A stretch of DNA of 64,000 nt from Synaphobranchus kaupii (taxonomy: Eukaryota; Chordata; Actinopteri; Anguilliformes; Synaphobranchidae): assembly GCA_029718625.1 (NCBI GenBank), contig CM056395.1:27326261-27390260 (forward strand), in the 5' to 3' direction. This document shows positions 22,753 through 36,535 of this stretch, piece after piece. Within the stretch, counting starts at the first letter, position 1, and each line of letters starts with the position of its first letter. A program made the translations under genes and the position numbers. A model generated the notes under the pieces. The model saw only the letters and a list, made by a program, of their open reading frames with translations. It had not been told where the DNA came from and ran no database searches.

Positions 22753-25700
22753 CCTGTCTCGGTTCGTGGGATACTCATTACTGCGACAAGTTTGTGTGGC
22801 TCCTGGCTTATTTCAGTATCGCATCGAGCTCGCACACATGTAGCCTGTCTATAGACACGTTGGATATTAAGTTACTCGCCACATAATGACGTAGAAGAAG
22901 AACAGAAGAAAGAAAAAGGACAAATCTCAAAAGATCCGGAGGACGGTACAATTCATTGCATATGCTAGAGAAAAAGCTGCTTTGTGAAAGAACAGATCTG
23001 TTGACATTAAATTAATTGGAAAAAAAATGTTATAACATCTTAACAGGCTTTCATACTCAGGGCAGCTTATGTGATAATAAAATAATCATACAACGTCAGT
23101 GTGCCTGCCGACTGAACAAGAAGTGTTCTCTTCCAACACAACGAGTGCGCAGCTCAGCTGGTGGATTGTAGAGTGAAAAGAAACGGTGATTGGCGTGGTG
23201 GCACAACTTTCCGTTCCTATAGCGTTGGGAAGTGTATGTTTAATTTAAACCTCCCACAGCTAAGAATCACATTACCCGTGCTGTAAATGGTTTGAAATCC
23301 CCCCCTTGAGGTAGATCACACATTTAACACATGCAGTCTGTTGGACAAATGGTCTTTACAGTGTATTAATCTGAACACTTCACACTTTAGCTGCCCTCAG
23401 CTGTTGCCCTGGGACTCCAGAGAGAGGCCAGAGCCGTAATGGATCCTGTGAGAGCCGTAATGGATCCTGTGAGAGTCGGACGCTTTTCCACACCAGCAGC
23501 AGACTGTGAGTGGAGCAGCACAGCGTGGCCCCGCCAGTCAGTTATGGTTCAAGTGTGACGGTGAGTGGCAGCTGTTCATAAGGTACTGTGTATAAGGGGT
23601 GGAGCTTTTTACATCACAAAGTCTGGCTTTGTGTCTCCAGAAGACTTATGACTGTGTATACCTCTTCATCGGACAGTCAAAACTATTGCCCAGGGGTGAA
23701 GAAACCAGGTCCTGGAGGCTTTTGGTGGTTTCCCTTAAGCCAATTTAGGCCTTGTATACAAAGTGTGTGAACCAGTGACTTTTTAATAATCAGTTTTTGA
23801 AATTAATCATAAAATCATTTTTTAAAAATGTGAAAATGATAATCACAGTAAAGAATTCCCTGAAATTCCAGCACTGGTGTGGGTTGGCTGTGAAGACTCA
23901 GACTGCAGCTCGAACTACAGCTGTTCAACCAGCAGAGGGTACTGTTGGCCTTTGTTTTCTCTAAACTACAGCGTTGGGAGCTGTGAATCTATAATGTCTG
24001 CATTCACTATGGCAAAATTGCTCCAGCATGGCTCAGAAAACCATTTTACAGGACCTCTCCGTCCAAGAACATGAAAGGTTGTTGTACACAGCACGGTTTT
24101 ACATAGATATATGTACATAGCTTAACACAAACACTCCATACTGATCTGTGAAAGACCCTGTGCACTCAAAATCATCATTGTTTCAATAGTAATACACAAA
24201 GATCTAAAAGAAAACAAATACTATATTAAGCCCATTTTATTCAGTTGAGATTTAAATTATTGTAATAATTAAAAAAATTTAAAAAAAGTTCTCATATAGC
24301 CCACGACAGGAGGATTTGGTATTGATCCCTAGAACACTGTGATTATTGAGTAATAGACATGGCGATTTATCATTGGTGCGACCATTTAGTGGACTGCCAA
24401 TCAGAAGCAAACTTGATGTGAATATCCACATAACAGCATGATTATCAGGTAGATGGTCCTGCCAAAGGTTTACACAGAGGATGTGATAATTTGCCATGGA
24501 ACATAATTACAGAAGGGGGTATGGTAATGAACTATCTCACCCTGTGATGTCACAATGGAGAACAGCCTAAACCAAGTGGTGCTAACTTGTAGGGGTGGCA
24601 CTTCTTAACAACCAGCGCTAGATTGTAGTGACCTAGCTGGGGTCTGGCCGGTGCTTGCAGGTAAAGGGGTGCTAATCCTTTCACACCTCTGTGTCTAAAA
24701 GTGGGGTACCAGCGTATGACGCAAAGCGTACTCAGAACACCAGTGAAATGCAGTGCTGTGCCCACAATGCCTCTAATGGGTGCACACAAATTGATTCAGC
24801 GACAGCCCAAATGACAATATACTGTGTTTCTTGAACTTGGGACTGCCTAATGAACTGTTATTTTGGAATGGGAGCATTGGATGGTGTGTTGTGCGCTTTG
24901 GGTTTGTGTGATTGATGAGTAAGATACGCCACCCGTGACCCTAGTGTAGAGAAATGTGGAAGCACAGGTGGCTCCGTGGTTCTAAATGAAGGCATCACAT
25001 CCTGTGTTTACATCATTAATTCTGGGGGCACGCCCCATTTCTCAGGGTTTGACGCAGGTGAGGCGCACGCGTGTATTATCCGTGTCTCACTGTTGAAAAC
25101 AAACGCGTGGACGTAAGCGGGGAGCAAATGCCATTTACGCTCGGGTAACTCTTTTTTATTAGCGGCCTGCATTCTGTGCAGGTGTTCAGTGGGGTCGTTT
25201 CCAGGACAACACCACATCCTATTCACGCCCTCTTTTCACGGCTTCTGGCTGCCTTTGCCGTTGCGCGGTCACCAGTATGTCTGTGATCGCCATCGTCCTG
25301 GCAACCGGGCCCCTCATCAGAGCTAATGTCAGGGACGCGCAGTCAAGTACGCCAGCACATGTGGTCAGCACCAGCGCTTCCACTCGCCAGAAATAATCGA
25401 CTTTTTTTTAAAAAGAAAAAGAAAAAGAAAGGTCGTTTTGCGGATCTGGAAAAACAAAAACACGTCCAAAAAAGTTAAATGTACACAGATTCAGTTTTAA
25501 TGACATGGTTTCAAACTATCGGGAGCATTTTTGCGACAGACCGAATTATTATCCTAAGTATCCAAAACATACAAACGCTGACCTTTGCCTGACAAAAGGA
25601 TTTCCTGCAGATAGCAATTTCCTCGCGAATGGTATGATGGAGAGACCTCTGTGATTATGAGCTTACATATGATTCTTGCAAGCGCACATTTTTTTTTATA

Positions 25701-28139
25701 GGTTTCAAACTGTGATCCGTCTCGCCAAACTGGACGAGCTGATGGATGTGCTCAGCAGAACTCAGCCCAAAGCATCTCTCTAATCTGCGTACTATACTGC
25801 GTACTATTTCATGGACTATACCAGAAGCCAGACCCTTCATGCAAACGGTGTTAAAATCACAGTTTTCTCCATTTTACGGCATGATGATGTGGCCTGGTGC
25901 CTCCTGGGAGTTTTCCAGCTCTCAGGCAGTGGGGTGTGATGTCTGGCGGCTGGCCCACACCCTCTGTCCCGCCCGTTAGCTGTTAGCCGTTAGCCACGGC
26001 TCTAGGGCGGACAGAGAAGGGCCCGCTAGCCTTGGCGCTAGCCCATCTCCTGCACAAACAAACGGCATTTACGCAACGAGAGGTTTTAATGGCAGCCACT
26101 TTCCAGAAGGGTTTGGCTGGAAAAACTCGAGGTTACAACCACAGGGATGTGTCATTGAAGTGGATATAGCATGTTATAATGGTAGCAATGTGTATGGGTG
26201 TTTATGGGGCGCTTTGTGAGGGAGAGTCACTTTTACTAGCTGTCCCAAGCCGAGTCTGTTTTCTTGTTCATTAATGCCCCAGATTTTGGGTCAGTTGCCA
26301 TTTACCACGTCAACCAGAGCTCTTGGGCTGATGTATAAATATGCACGTAAGGACTGTGCTGCCATCTTAAAGACCCGCTTTAGCCCCAGAAAATAGCGAT
26401 GGCGAAGACCGCCACAGGGCCTTGGTATTAACGGCTTCACCGTGCCTCTTACGAAAACCAATCCGAATGCACAAAAAACCAGGCCGTTGAGACAGATTGA
26501 AAAGGCACATCACTCCCTCGCTACATTTTAAGACCAGTCAACTGGCTTTGACCTAAAATCTAAGCTTGAGCTTAAAGCAAACAAGCCAATCTGAAGGATT
26601 TTCACGCTTTTAAATGTCTGTAGAAAATGGACGCTGTAACTATGAGAACATCCCCACTCAAAAAAAATCTCTCTATTGGTTCCACAAAGCGTACCTCTTT
26701 TGTTTTTGTGTACTCTGTTGCCCTCATTCGATTCCGCCCCGAATAGGATCCCCCCCCCCCCGGGTGATCTCTGGGATAGGCTCCACAAGCTTGTGTTTGT
26801 CAGTGGCAGATGCAGGTGGCGTGGCAATGCCCACGTCCTCTCTCTAATCCCGGGTTTTATGGGCACATTCCACCGTTGCGGAAGGCCCAGTCGGACCGCA
26901 CATCTGCTGTTGGCCCGAGCCTCACTTGGGCGACCTTGTGAAGGAGAAGGGCATCGCATTCCCCAGATTAAATATGCAAATCAGAGAGAGATCTCTAAAA
27001 AAAAATTCTGCAAGGCACCGTAGCCACTGAACCATACACATGACAATCTATACCATACACATGACAATCTATAAAACACTTTTTTTTGCATCTGAAACAT
27101 GATATTTCAAATACCATATTGGTAGCCTTAATCAGGACAGACACAAAGGCACAGGTTTTTATTTTCGAACAGCATATCATACTTGATAATTATTACAGTA
27201 CGTGCTGATAATTCATCCATTATAATGAAATATGCAGGGATAGATAATCCAGTAAACACAAAGTTGTCTGTTGGATGCAAGATAAAGATTGTGGCAAATA
27301 AAAAATAAATTTAAAAGAATATACCCCAATGTTCTCAGCATTAATCTGACGGCATTAGTATACGGTTCGTAGTCACTGCAAACTCCAAAACCTTCCAGGT
27401 GATATTTGTACTTAGCTGAAGGCTCTACATTGTTCATTTGTAATGATTATATCAATTTCAGCTGCGATTCCCCTGCTTGCTGTGCGTTGCGTAGTGGAAG
27501 CTGTTTTATCTGTTGACCGTACGATTTGTATCCCATCTGTTCCGAGTGCTATTTCCGCACCCTGTAACAAGCCCAGCATTGCATAACAAACACACAGTAA
27601 TCCTTGTCTCTCTGCGTACAGGTTTCTCGTCTACCTCCCATATGGTTTCAATACGGTCACATTAATAAACACAATAATTTGTGTGAGTCGTGTTCCATAG
27701 GCTCAGCCATAGGATTAGAAAGGGTTTGCTGACAGATTACTGACTTCTGTCATCAAATTACCATATTTTCAAAAATAACTGACGTGTTACTCAAATCTGT
27801 TCTATGATCACAAATTCATGTGATTTGAAAAACATTCATAAGTAACATACAACACCAGAAATATTCATAAGTAACATACAACACCAGAACTCTATGAATT
27901 TTCATGTGACTTGACCTTGGGCGGCGAGATGCTTTCCTTTGCTCTTAAATCACCTGAAGTAGGTACGGTAGGAAAATGTTATACTCTAGAGATTATCCTG
28001 CTATACTAGGATCCTCTAGAGGGCAGCAAGAAATTATTTGAAGATTTGTGAATATAAGAAAATATGCTTCTACAGTGTAAATTTACAACTACTCAATCAA
28101 TTCGTCAATTAATTTTTTGCAAGTACAATATGTGAGAGA
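22753..28139. other. intergenic, no gene seen
   Basis: Holds a short duplication (AGCCGTAATGGATCCTGTGA, near 23430-23475), dispersed repeat copy B (24130-24545), a C-run at about 26750, and doubled segments near 27035 and 27835-27890. No coding exon is supported. Confidence 0.6.
24130..24545. repeat. dispersed repeat family, copy B
   Basis: Same ordered blocks as 5385-5620: CTCCATACTGATCTG, CAAAGGTTTACACAG, and ATTACAGAAGGGGG-TATGGTAATGA followed by CTATCTC. It has extra sequence between the blocks. Confidence 0.6.
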
Positions 28140-29027
28140 GAGCATGCTCAGTAAAGGGGTTTGAGTGCAGTCAGTAATGGGGTTTGAGCATGCTCAGTAA
28201 AGGGGTTTGAGTGCAGTCAGTAATGGGGTTTGAGCATGCTCAGTAAAGGGGTTTGAGTGCAGTCAGTAATGGGGTTTGAGCATGCTCAATAAAAGGGGTT
28301 TGAGTGCAGTCAGTAATGGGGTTTCAGCATGCTCAGTAAAGGAGTTTGAGTGCAGTCAGTAATGGGGTTTGAGTATGCTCAATAAAAGGGGTTTGAGTGC
28401 AGTCAGTAATGGGGTTTGAGCATGCTCAGTAAAGGGGTTTGAGTGCAGTCAGTAATGGGGTTTGAGCATGCTCAGTAAAGGGGTTTGAGTGCAGTCAGTA
28501 ATGGGGTTTGAGCATGCTCAGTAAAGGGGTTTGAGTGCAGTCAGTAATGGGGTTTGAGCATGCTCAGTAAAGGGGTTTGAGTGCAGTCAGTAATGGGGGT
28601 TGAGCATGCTCAATAAAAGGGGTTTGAGTGCAGTCAGTAATGGGGTTTGAGCATGCTCAGTAAAGGGGGTTGAGTGCAGTCAGTAATGGGGTTTGAGCAT
28701 GCTCAGTAAAGGGGTTTGAGTGCAGTCAGTAATGGGGTTTGAGCATGCTCAGTAAAGGAGTTTCAGTGCAGTCAGTAATGGGGTTTGAGCATGCTCAGTA
28801 AAGGAGTTTCAGTGCAGTCAGTAATGGGATTTGAGCATGCTCAGTAAAGGGGTTTGAGTGCAGTCAGTAATGGGGTTTGAGCATGCTCAGTAAAGGGGTT
28901 TCAGTGCAGTCAGTAATGGGGTTTGAGCATGCTCGGTAAAGGGGTTTGAGTGCAGTCAGTAATGGAGTTTGAGCATGCTCAGTAAAGGAGTTTCAGTGCA
29001 GTCAGTAATGGGGTTTGAGCATGCTCA
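28140..29027. repeat. 46-bp satellite, 20 copies, with GAGCATGCTC palindrome
   Basis: Each unit is GAGCATGCTC, then AGTAAAGGGGTTTGAGTGCA, then GTCAGTAATGGGGTTT. Units start at 28140, 28186, 28232 and so on every 46 or 47 nt to 29018. Eighteen units keep the perfect palindrome. The array is intergenic, between spag5 and fgfr3. Confidence 0.97.
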
Positions 29028-32000
29028 GTAGGTGTGATCAGTAAGGAAGAGGGTGTGGCACTGGGAGAAATACGCCTGTGAGTAAATGGGAGGCATCCCC
29101 AGTCCTGTCCAATCAGGTGGCCAAAAACCTCTGGCAGCTGTGGATTGTACTCCGAACAGACGGGAAGCGCCAAAGGTAGTGCTGCAGTCCTCTGGACTAA
29201 GCTCCATTTGATGTGTGCAGTCTTATTTTGGAGTGAACAGTCCCCCCCCCCCAGTGTGAGCTCTATGCACCCCCCCCCTTGTCCCCCGCAGGCTCCAGAC
29301 AGCACCTCCAGTGTGTCCGAATTCTCTGCCTTCAGCTCTCTCTGCCCCTGTGAGCGGAGCGTTCACCTTGGCCTAAGGAAGGTAGACGGCCCCTGCTGGA
29401 CACGCCCCCCACACGCGCTAACCCCCCCCCCCCTCCCCCAGTTTGGCAGGAGGTCGGGGAGCCCCGTTTTGCCCCGTTTGAAGGGCACCACCCCGCCCCG
29501 CACCACCGCTCACCGATGGACGGTTGCCAAGGCGATGGCGTACTCTGCGGCACGCGGCTCGCACCGCCAGGCCCCGCGCCAAGGCCACGCCGCCCCTCCT
29601 GTCCCCTATCAGAAAACGGCTCGGCGACACATTCTGTGCCTTGGCGCTCGCTGAAAAACAGACAGGAATGTCTCGAGTGCTACCAAGCAATATTACATTT
29701 AGTTTTATTACTATTATGATTACCCTAACCCGAAGATCAACCCCCTAATTTAGCCTTATTCCCAGAACCGGGGGCCGCAGCGCACATGGAAAATTACTGG
29801 TGTTCGCTTTCGCTGAAATTACTGCCCTTAGCTGCCAAGCTTTTATCAAGTGCGGTGGCTAAATATGTATAAATATATATGTATAATGTAAACATAAAAT
29901 GATGAAATATGTACTCTGTGTTTGCAGTCTTGGGATTCTACTTGAGAATGGAAGTTTGACCGCAAGCTTCATTCACATCATTTATGATCAGACAAACCCA
30001 CTTCAGTCTGTGGAAAAATCAAGGGCAAAGACGGCTTCACTGTACTTTGGAGAGCTATCGTCCTGTAGTACAGCCATATGTCTCTGTGTTTTACTATACC
30101 TGTCTGGGTCCCGGCAGGGCCTGGAGCCATGTATCGGGTTCACTTTGGGTCAGGTTTTTCTAAAGGTATCAGGTCTAGGCTGAGCCAGGCTGAATTATTA
30201 AAAGTAATCTTAAAAAAGTATGTTAATTAATTCAGAATACATGCAAATGGTGTGTTATTGAATAGTAAATGATGTTCACTGGAGATTTCTCCTTCAGATG
30301 TTCTTAATTTATACTGGCCCAATATTTTCTTTTTTAAAAATTTATTCGTAAAAAAACACAAAAAAAACAAGGATCTATATTCAAGAGAAAAGGACTTGGT
30401 ATTATGAGATTGTTTATTAGCAAATTTAGCCAAAACCGTGTTTTTGAAGCTAATTCACAGACAAACTTTGGTTTGGTATAAAATGCATGGTTTGTTATTC
30501 ACTGTGCCTCAGAATTGCCAGCATTATTATTATGGAAAAAAATATGTACGTCTGACTTGGGTGGGGTTCAGGCCAGAAGCGGTCGAGTCGGGTCGCGTCT
30601 GGGGGTTCAGGTTTCATTTGCAGACCTGTGCAGGCCCTTATTTCAGGTCGGGGGGGGGGGGGGGGGGGGGTGGTCCCTGACTACTAAAATTGAGGAACAG
30701 ATGGAGTCAGCTCCAGCTTCCTTATTCCTCTCTGAGGTGTTTCTAAGGGCTGCGGTGTTCTGCGGGGAAGGGTCAAAGGTCGCCCCGGAGCAGTGGGGTG
30801 AAGGCCTTGGTCCTCGTGCAGCCTGTGCTCTTGGCCCCACGGCACAGCAGATGGAGGACCCCCTCCACCCCCTTCCCAGGCCAGTACCCCCCCACCCCCT
30901 TCCCAGGCCAGTACCCCTCCAGTCTCCTCTCACTGTTTTTAAACTCTTTAGAAAAGGACTTCACAGGGTTTCTCATCTCAATGCCCCCCACCTTAATGGC
31001 TGACTTTTGACACCTTTATCCAACACCCACCACGGCCTGCAATTTTAGAGACTATTACACTAAAGCATCTCTAAATTCTATATTCATGAATCTAAATAAG
31101 ACATGCAGCTATGAGCTAGTTTGTAAAATATTTAATAATTTCAATATTCACCATATTACCTATGCTGTCTGAATATTATTTGCATTTTTTGAGGCCCCTT
31201 TGGGTCCCTGAACCCAAATTTGGGAACCCATAGTTTATTGTCGCAGATGTTTTCACAGGGTTTATATGCTACATGCATAATTTGATGTTCTGCATACAGA
31301 TCCTCAGTGGTGACAGAGCAGGGTTCAATTTTGGTTCTGATGTAAATCTGTGTATCGCCTCCGGTGCAAAGATGGCAGTTCAGGCCTTGCTGATGAAGAG
31401 CTTTTCTCTGGGGGAAGCAGGCAGAAAACAGAAACTCATTGGGCTGAGCGCTGGTCCCTGAGGAACACCGCGCACATTTGAATTGATGGCTGCCAGTGGT
31501 TATAAACTGCATCCTGGATGTCAGGTTCAGAACCTGATGTGCAAAAAGAGCAAAATATTCCAGCCGCTCCGGCGGTATACTGACGCTAACAGCGTGGAAG
31601 TCAGTGCAAAGATCTAAAGGCAATCACATATTCTTTCATGGCCAGCAGCTGCAGACCAGCGGAAGGTTGTTGGTCATGGCGACCAAAGCTATTTCTGTGC
31701 TCTGGTGCTACCTGAGACTGGACTGGAAGCATTCAAGCAGCTCATTTGTTATACAACGTTCTGAGAAAGGGGGGTTTTGTTTGGGCCTGGGTTTTGTCAA
31801 GGCTTTTTATGAACAAATCAAGCCTGTTTTTAGGGTGGCAGGGGAACAGCCGGATTCAGAAGACAAGGCTATGATGTCAGCAGTGACAGGAGGTTGATTG
31901 GAGAGTCAAACCTTGTCCAGTGGTGGCTGGCAGTACAGGGCCTAAAACATTGGACTGAAAGCAGAGGTAGAGGGGGGAGTAGAAAGAGTATGCTAGATTT

Positions 32001-32372
32001 GCGTCTCAGTTCACATGACGTGTGCCGGCCAATATGAACATTATCTAACAATTACTCACTTGCATTTCATTTTTAACAAATATAAGGACAAAGGCTGATG
32101 AAATTATGGCTTATGTCTTAATGGATCCACTCTTGTCTGTCAAAATTACAGATATTATTTAGCCTATGTTGACTTTGTTTAGAAATCATTGTACTTTCAT
32201 TGTCTCTCAATTTTAATTATATTTGAATATAACTGAATATAACCGACCGTTTTGAACTGAAACAGAGTAAAACAAGTGCACCAAACTCTAGAATGAATGC
32301 ATGCATTCATAATGTACTTGTGGGGTACTGGTAGCCTTGTGCATGTAGCTTGGCATGAATCCCATGCTCCAC
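29028..32372. other. intergenic, no gene seen
   Basis: GC-rich at about 29270-29640, with C-runs. A G-run of more than 20 is at about 30650-30671, and CCAGGCCAGTACCCCC is doubled near 30880. No exon with convincing homology was found. Confidence 0.55.
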
Positions 32373-32665
32373 TTAGACCTCTCTCTGACCTACGTAACAC
32401 GTCTGTAGTCCTGTGGATAACTCATGGTTGTATGGTTTAGACCTCTCTGTGACCTGAGCAGTCTGTAGTCCTGATGAGAACTCATGGTTGTATGGTTTAG
32501 ACCTCTCTCTGATCTGAGCAGTCAGTAGTCCTGATGAGAACTCATGGTTGTATGGTTTAGACCTCTCTCTGACCTGAGAATCTGTAGTCCTGATGAGAAC
32601 TCATGGTTGTATGGTTTAGACCTCTCTCTGACCTGAGAATCTGTAGTCCTGATGGGAACTCATGG
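32373..32665. repeat. ~60-bp tandem repeat, 5 copies
   Basis: The unit is TAGACCTCTCTCTGACCTGA, then CTGTAGTCCTGATGAGAACT and CATGGTTGTATGGTT. The outer copies are the more diverged. Confidence 0.9.
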
Positions 32666-33599
32666 TTCTAATCTACATCTCCCCTCAATCCTGTAATACT
32701 GCCCCCCCCCTCCCCCCCCTCCAAATCCTCGAGCAGCAGCTTTAAGAAACTTCAAAAGAGCTACTTCATTGTCAGGCACGCTAATGACACTTGCAGGATT
32801 TTAGAGAATTTTCAAAGACTAGTAAAATAAGATATGTGTATCATCTTTGGCTAGGAGTCTGAGCATATCATACGATTCATGCCAAGGTACATTGACAGTG
32901 TTGGCAGTACCCTACAAGGACATTATGAAGGCATGTATTTACTCCAGAGTTCAGTCTGTTTTGGTTTTGTTTTGTTTTACTCAGTTAGAGTTTGCATTTA
33001 AACTCTCTTACGCTTGAGTTACGCTGAGTACAGCATAGATTGAGTCAACATTTGTAATTTTGATTTAAAAATAAATGTTTTTTTTTCTTCAAAAACACAG
33101 AAGGTTGAATTAAATTTGGGGATTGCTGAATGAATACTTGCATTTAATAATCAAAGCCATAGTTATGGACAAATATTGAATCAATCCAGTCTAAACCCCA
33201 AAGCTATTGCTCTCTATTCTTTTATGCTATGCTTAATTTCTGTAGAACCTTCTGTAGAAGTTTCTCCTGTAGCCTACATTTTTGTGGTTATTGAGTGATA
33301 ATTTTATTCATTCTATTCTCTGGAAGTTTGGCTTTATCAACTATTAAAGTTTGGGGAAAAATGTTTCCAAAAATGTTTTTTTCCCCCACAAACTGGCTCA
33401 TTTAATTTTTGTAGGTTTTGAAATAAAATGTCCCTTGTGACTGCTGACACCCAGTTTGTAAATGGCACTGTACGATAAACATTGGCTGGCTGATTGGTTG
33501 ATATCTGGGCCAGCTGTTATTTCTTTGTACATTGTACACATATACGTACATAAAAGTACCGTAGAGCACTGTGTTCTGTGAAAGATAGCAGGGATGTTA

Positions 33600-33760
33600 G
33601 TCTGCTCAAGAATGAATTTATGCCCCAGCGTTATTTATTATCCTCAAAGAGAATGTCATCGCATTTCCCCTCAGAGCTGACAGGTGACAGGTAAGCCATT
33701 CCTCTGGTTCCGTCACTGTATCCATGACTGATTGAAATACATTTGATGGATTTTTTTTAG
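33600..33760. other. possible conserved non-coding element
   Basis: A stretch of balanced composition free of repeats within AT-rich DNA. I see no coding frame. Conservation cannot be judged from one sequence. Confidence 0.2.
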
Positions 33761-33814
33761 ACCCATCATATGGCAGTTCAGGCCTGTCACTCATTTTGCT
33801 GCCTATCTGGCAGG

Positions 33815-33945
33815 GACCACGCCCCTTTCTCATTAGTGCAGTATGGGGGCTACATCCCTCTCTCATTAGTGCTGTAGAGGGACCACGCCTCTCTCATTAG
33901 TGCTGTAGAATACCACGCCCCTCCCTCATTAGTTCTGTATTAATG
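33815..33945. repeat. ~31-bp repeat, 4 copies
   Basis: The unit is ACCACGCCCCTTTCTCATTA then GTGCTGTAG, with variants. Confidence 0.8.
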
Positions 33946-35227
33946 AAAACGTGCTGGAATGACATACAGTGGAGTACACACTAACTTTTACTTTTCTCCT
34001 CTGACTTTATGATTTATTCCCACTGAGCGAGGCTGTAATGGTGAGGGCACCGCCAGGTCAGCTGGACCAGCGGCCAGATTACCCAGAATACCAGCGCGGC
34101 AGGTGCCGGATGGGGGAACAGGATAGAGGGGGGTTAAGCACCAGATGTGGGGATTGTTGGAGAGACAGGAGGCTATGGGATCTGTTTAGGGGCTGGAGGT
34201 AGGACCTACTGTTAGGGGGCATGGATGAATTTACAGTCATGTAACAGGCGAGTTGGCAGGGCCACGCAAACAGGAAGGAGGTACCCCCACCCCATGCATA
34301 CCCCCCCTCGCCCCACTCCCCCCGGCACCCTCCCAACGCCCCAAAAGAAAAACTTTCTCCACAACATCGCTCCCTCACTTGGTCCGGCTCTCAGGAAGTA
34401 AGGGCTGAATGGAGGCTATTGACCACGCCCGGCTGGGTCTCCCCAGCTCGGCAACCGTTGTCGGGGAGAAAGGGGCGCGCAGCGGCATGCGGTGGCTCTC
34501 TCCCCGCGTCAGCCTTTCACACTCCCGCCGAGACGGCCCGAAGCCTTCGCCGAACGCCCGACCTCTCCTGAGTTACGACCCCGGGAGATCTGGCCTGGTC
34601 CTCAATGCACAATAAAGCCAGTTCTGCCTCCCTCTCCACAGCTGGGCCTGTGTGTCAGCGGGTAAACCCTCCCCCGGATTGTAATTTACCAATTTGTTTT
34701 GCTCGTTCGGCTGAAACAAGAAGGCCTTTCAGGCCGCGAGTGGCGGGCGGGCGCTTTCCCCAGCTCTCTCTACCCGTTCCTGTCTTCGACAGCACATCCG
34801 TCCCCAGTCTCACACCTCCGCATTCGGGACAAAGCGTGCCATGAAGTGTGTCTCTTCTATTTCAGCGGTTCCTCACGTCACACACAACCTGAATACGTCT
34901 CACATTCATGTATTGAATAGTATAAATTGAATTTGATACTGGAAATGTATTGAATACAGTTTTACGCTGAATATAGTGCACAGGGAGAGAGATTTGTGCC
35001 CGGGTTAGTGTATGAATGCTAGCTTATTGGCTGAAATCAGTCGAATAAGCCTGAGATGGCTTCAGTTACTCGGTTGGTAAATTATTCATTAGGAGTCCTA
35101 GGGGAAGTCCTGATTTACGGCTGGGTGGCGTCCAAGCTCTGGGAGTGGGTGGGGTTTAAAGGGTTAACGTGATAACGAGGGGGATTAGCAAGTACTTAAG
35201 CACACCTGTTCCCCAATCCCTGAGAGA
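33946..35227. other. intergenic, no gene seen
   Basis: A GC-rich segment lies at 34250-34850; the rest is mixed. Open frames exist in the GC-rich part but lack recognisable domains and splice context. Confidence 0.5.
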
Positions 35228-35374
35228 ATGTGTGTGTGTGTGTGTGTATGTGTGAAATGTTTCGATGGATGTGTGTGTGTGTGTGTGTGGCTGTGCGCAT
35301 GTATATGTGTAAGTGTGTGTGTGTGTTTGACACACTTACACACACACACTCGCACGCACACACACACTCGCACG

Positions 35375-35430
<56 letters not shown>
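35228..35430. repeat. inverted TG/CA microsatellite pair
   Basis: TG repeats (35228-35330) are followed by CA repeats (35332-35430). The centre contains TGTAAGTGTG and its inverse CACACTTACA with a short loop, so the whole region can form a long hairpin. Confidence 0.9.
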
Positions 35431-35433
<3 letters not shown>

Positions 35434-36342
35434 GCGATTGTTGGGGTCGCTCGCTCGCTGTCTCGAAGCGGCATTTAGCTGCAGCGGTTAGCCTGTCGTA
35501 GGGACAAACCTGGTTGTCACGATATCCAGATCTGAAACGGACGTGTCGGCATGTTTGTTTTTTCATTAAATAATGAAAGTAACTACATCCACATGGGGAG
35601 AAGCAAGCAGCGTGTAATATCAGTGGAGACCCCAGCTTCATGGTCGAAGGGGAAACCGAACTCGGGTCGGGTATCGGAGAGAAAACCAGAGGGGAAACGG
35701 ATGAATTAAAGCAACGCGGAGAAAAAACGTTCCGCCATTTTGTTCGTTATCAGTAAAGGTCTAATGAACATGAAGAGGGTGAGTGCTCTCCAGCTCCACT
35801 AAAGCTGAACGCTGATTGTCTGGCTTTAGCACGCCATCACACTCCAGTTTGGAGTCCCATGTCTACGCTACCCAGCAGTTCGTGGACATTAAGTTTTAAA
35901 TTAAGTTTTGTTCGGTAATACTCATTTGAGCATTTGATACATTGTTGAGCCCACTGAAAGTCAGCTATTCTCCCATAGTAATACATTGAGCAGCCGAGAC
36001 CAACCAACCTAGTGATGTCACGACAGCAGATGGTCCAAAATAGCTGCGCCCTAGTGGAAAAACTTTAAAAGCGAATTTTAACTTATTTTTCCAGCAAATA
36101 CGGGTCGGTTTGAGATTTGAACGCACGGTAATATCTAATTTAAGGTAAAAAGCTAACGAACCAGAGCCACTTTACAGAGTGCTTCATGTTCCCTTTAAAG
36201 GGTTAAACACAGGACACATGTTAACAGGGATTTGGAGGAGGGTGCAGTACAGTACTGTACAACATGTCACAGAGACCAGGGACCAGGTGCAAAATTAAAA
36301 AAAATGGACAGTGAAAAAATAAAAGGAGGGGTGGGTAATTCT

Positions 36343-36535
36343 ACAGTACCAGAGTTGTACAGTACCAGAGTTGTAGAGTTGTACAGTACCAGAGTTGTAC
36401 AGTACCAGAGTTGTACAGTACCAGAGTTCCACAGTACCAGAGTTGTACAGTACCAGAGTTGTACAGTACCAGAGTTCTACAGTACCAGTGTTGTACAGTA
36501 CCCGTGTTCTACAGTACCAGAGTTCTACAGTACCA
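36343..36535. repeat. 16-bp minisatellite, ~12 copies
   Basis: The unit is AGTTGTACAGTACCAG with TTC and TGT variants. Confidence 0.9.

Noticed and set aside
29145..29654. 169-residue frame in GC-rich intergenic DNA
   Set aside because: No recognisable domain, C-runs, overlapping frames on both strands, and no supporting splice pattern.
34409..34920. Overlapping frames in GC-rich DNA
   Set aside because: Composition effect only; no domain or neighbouring exons.
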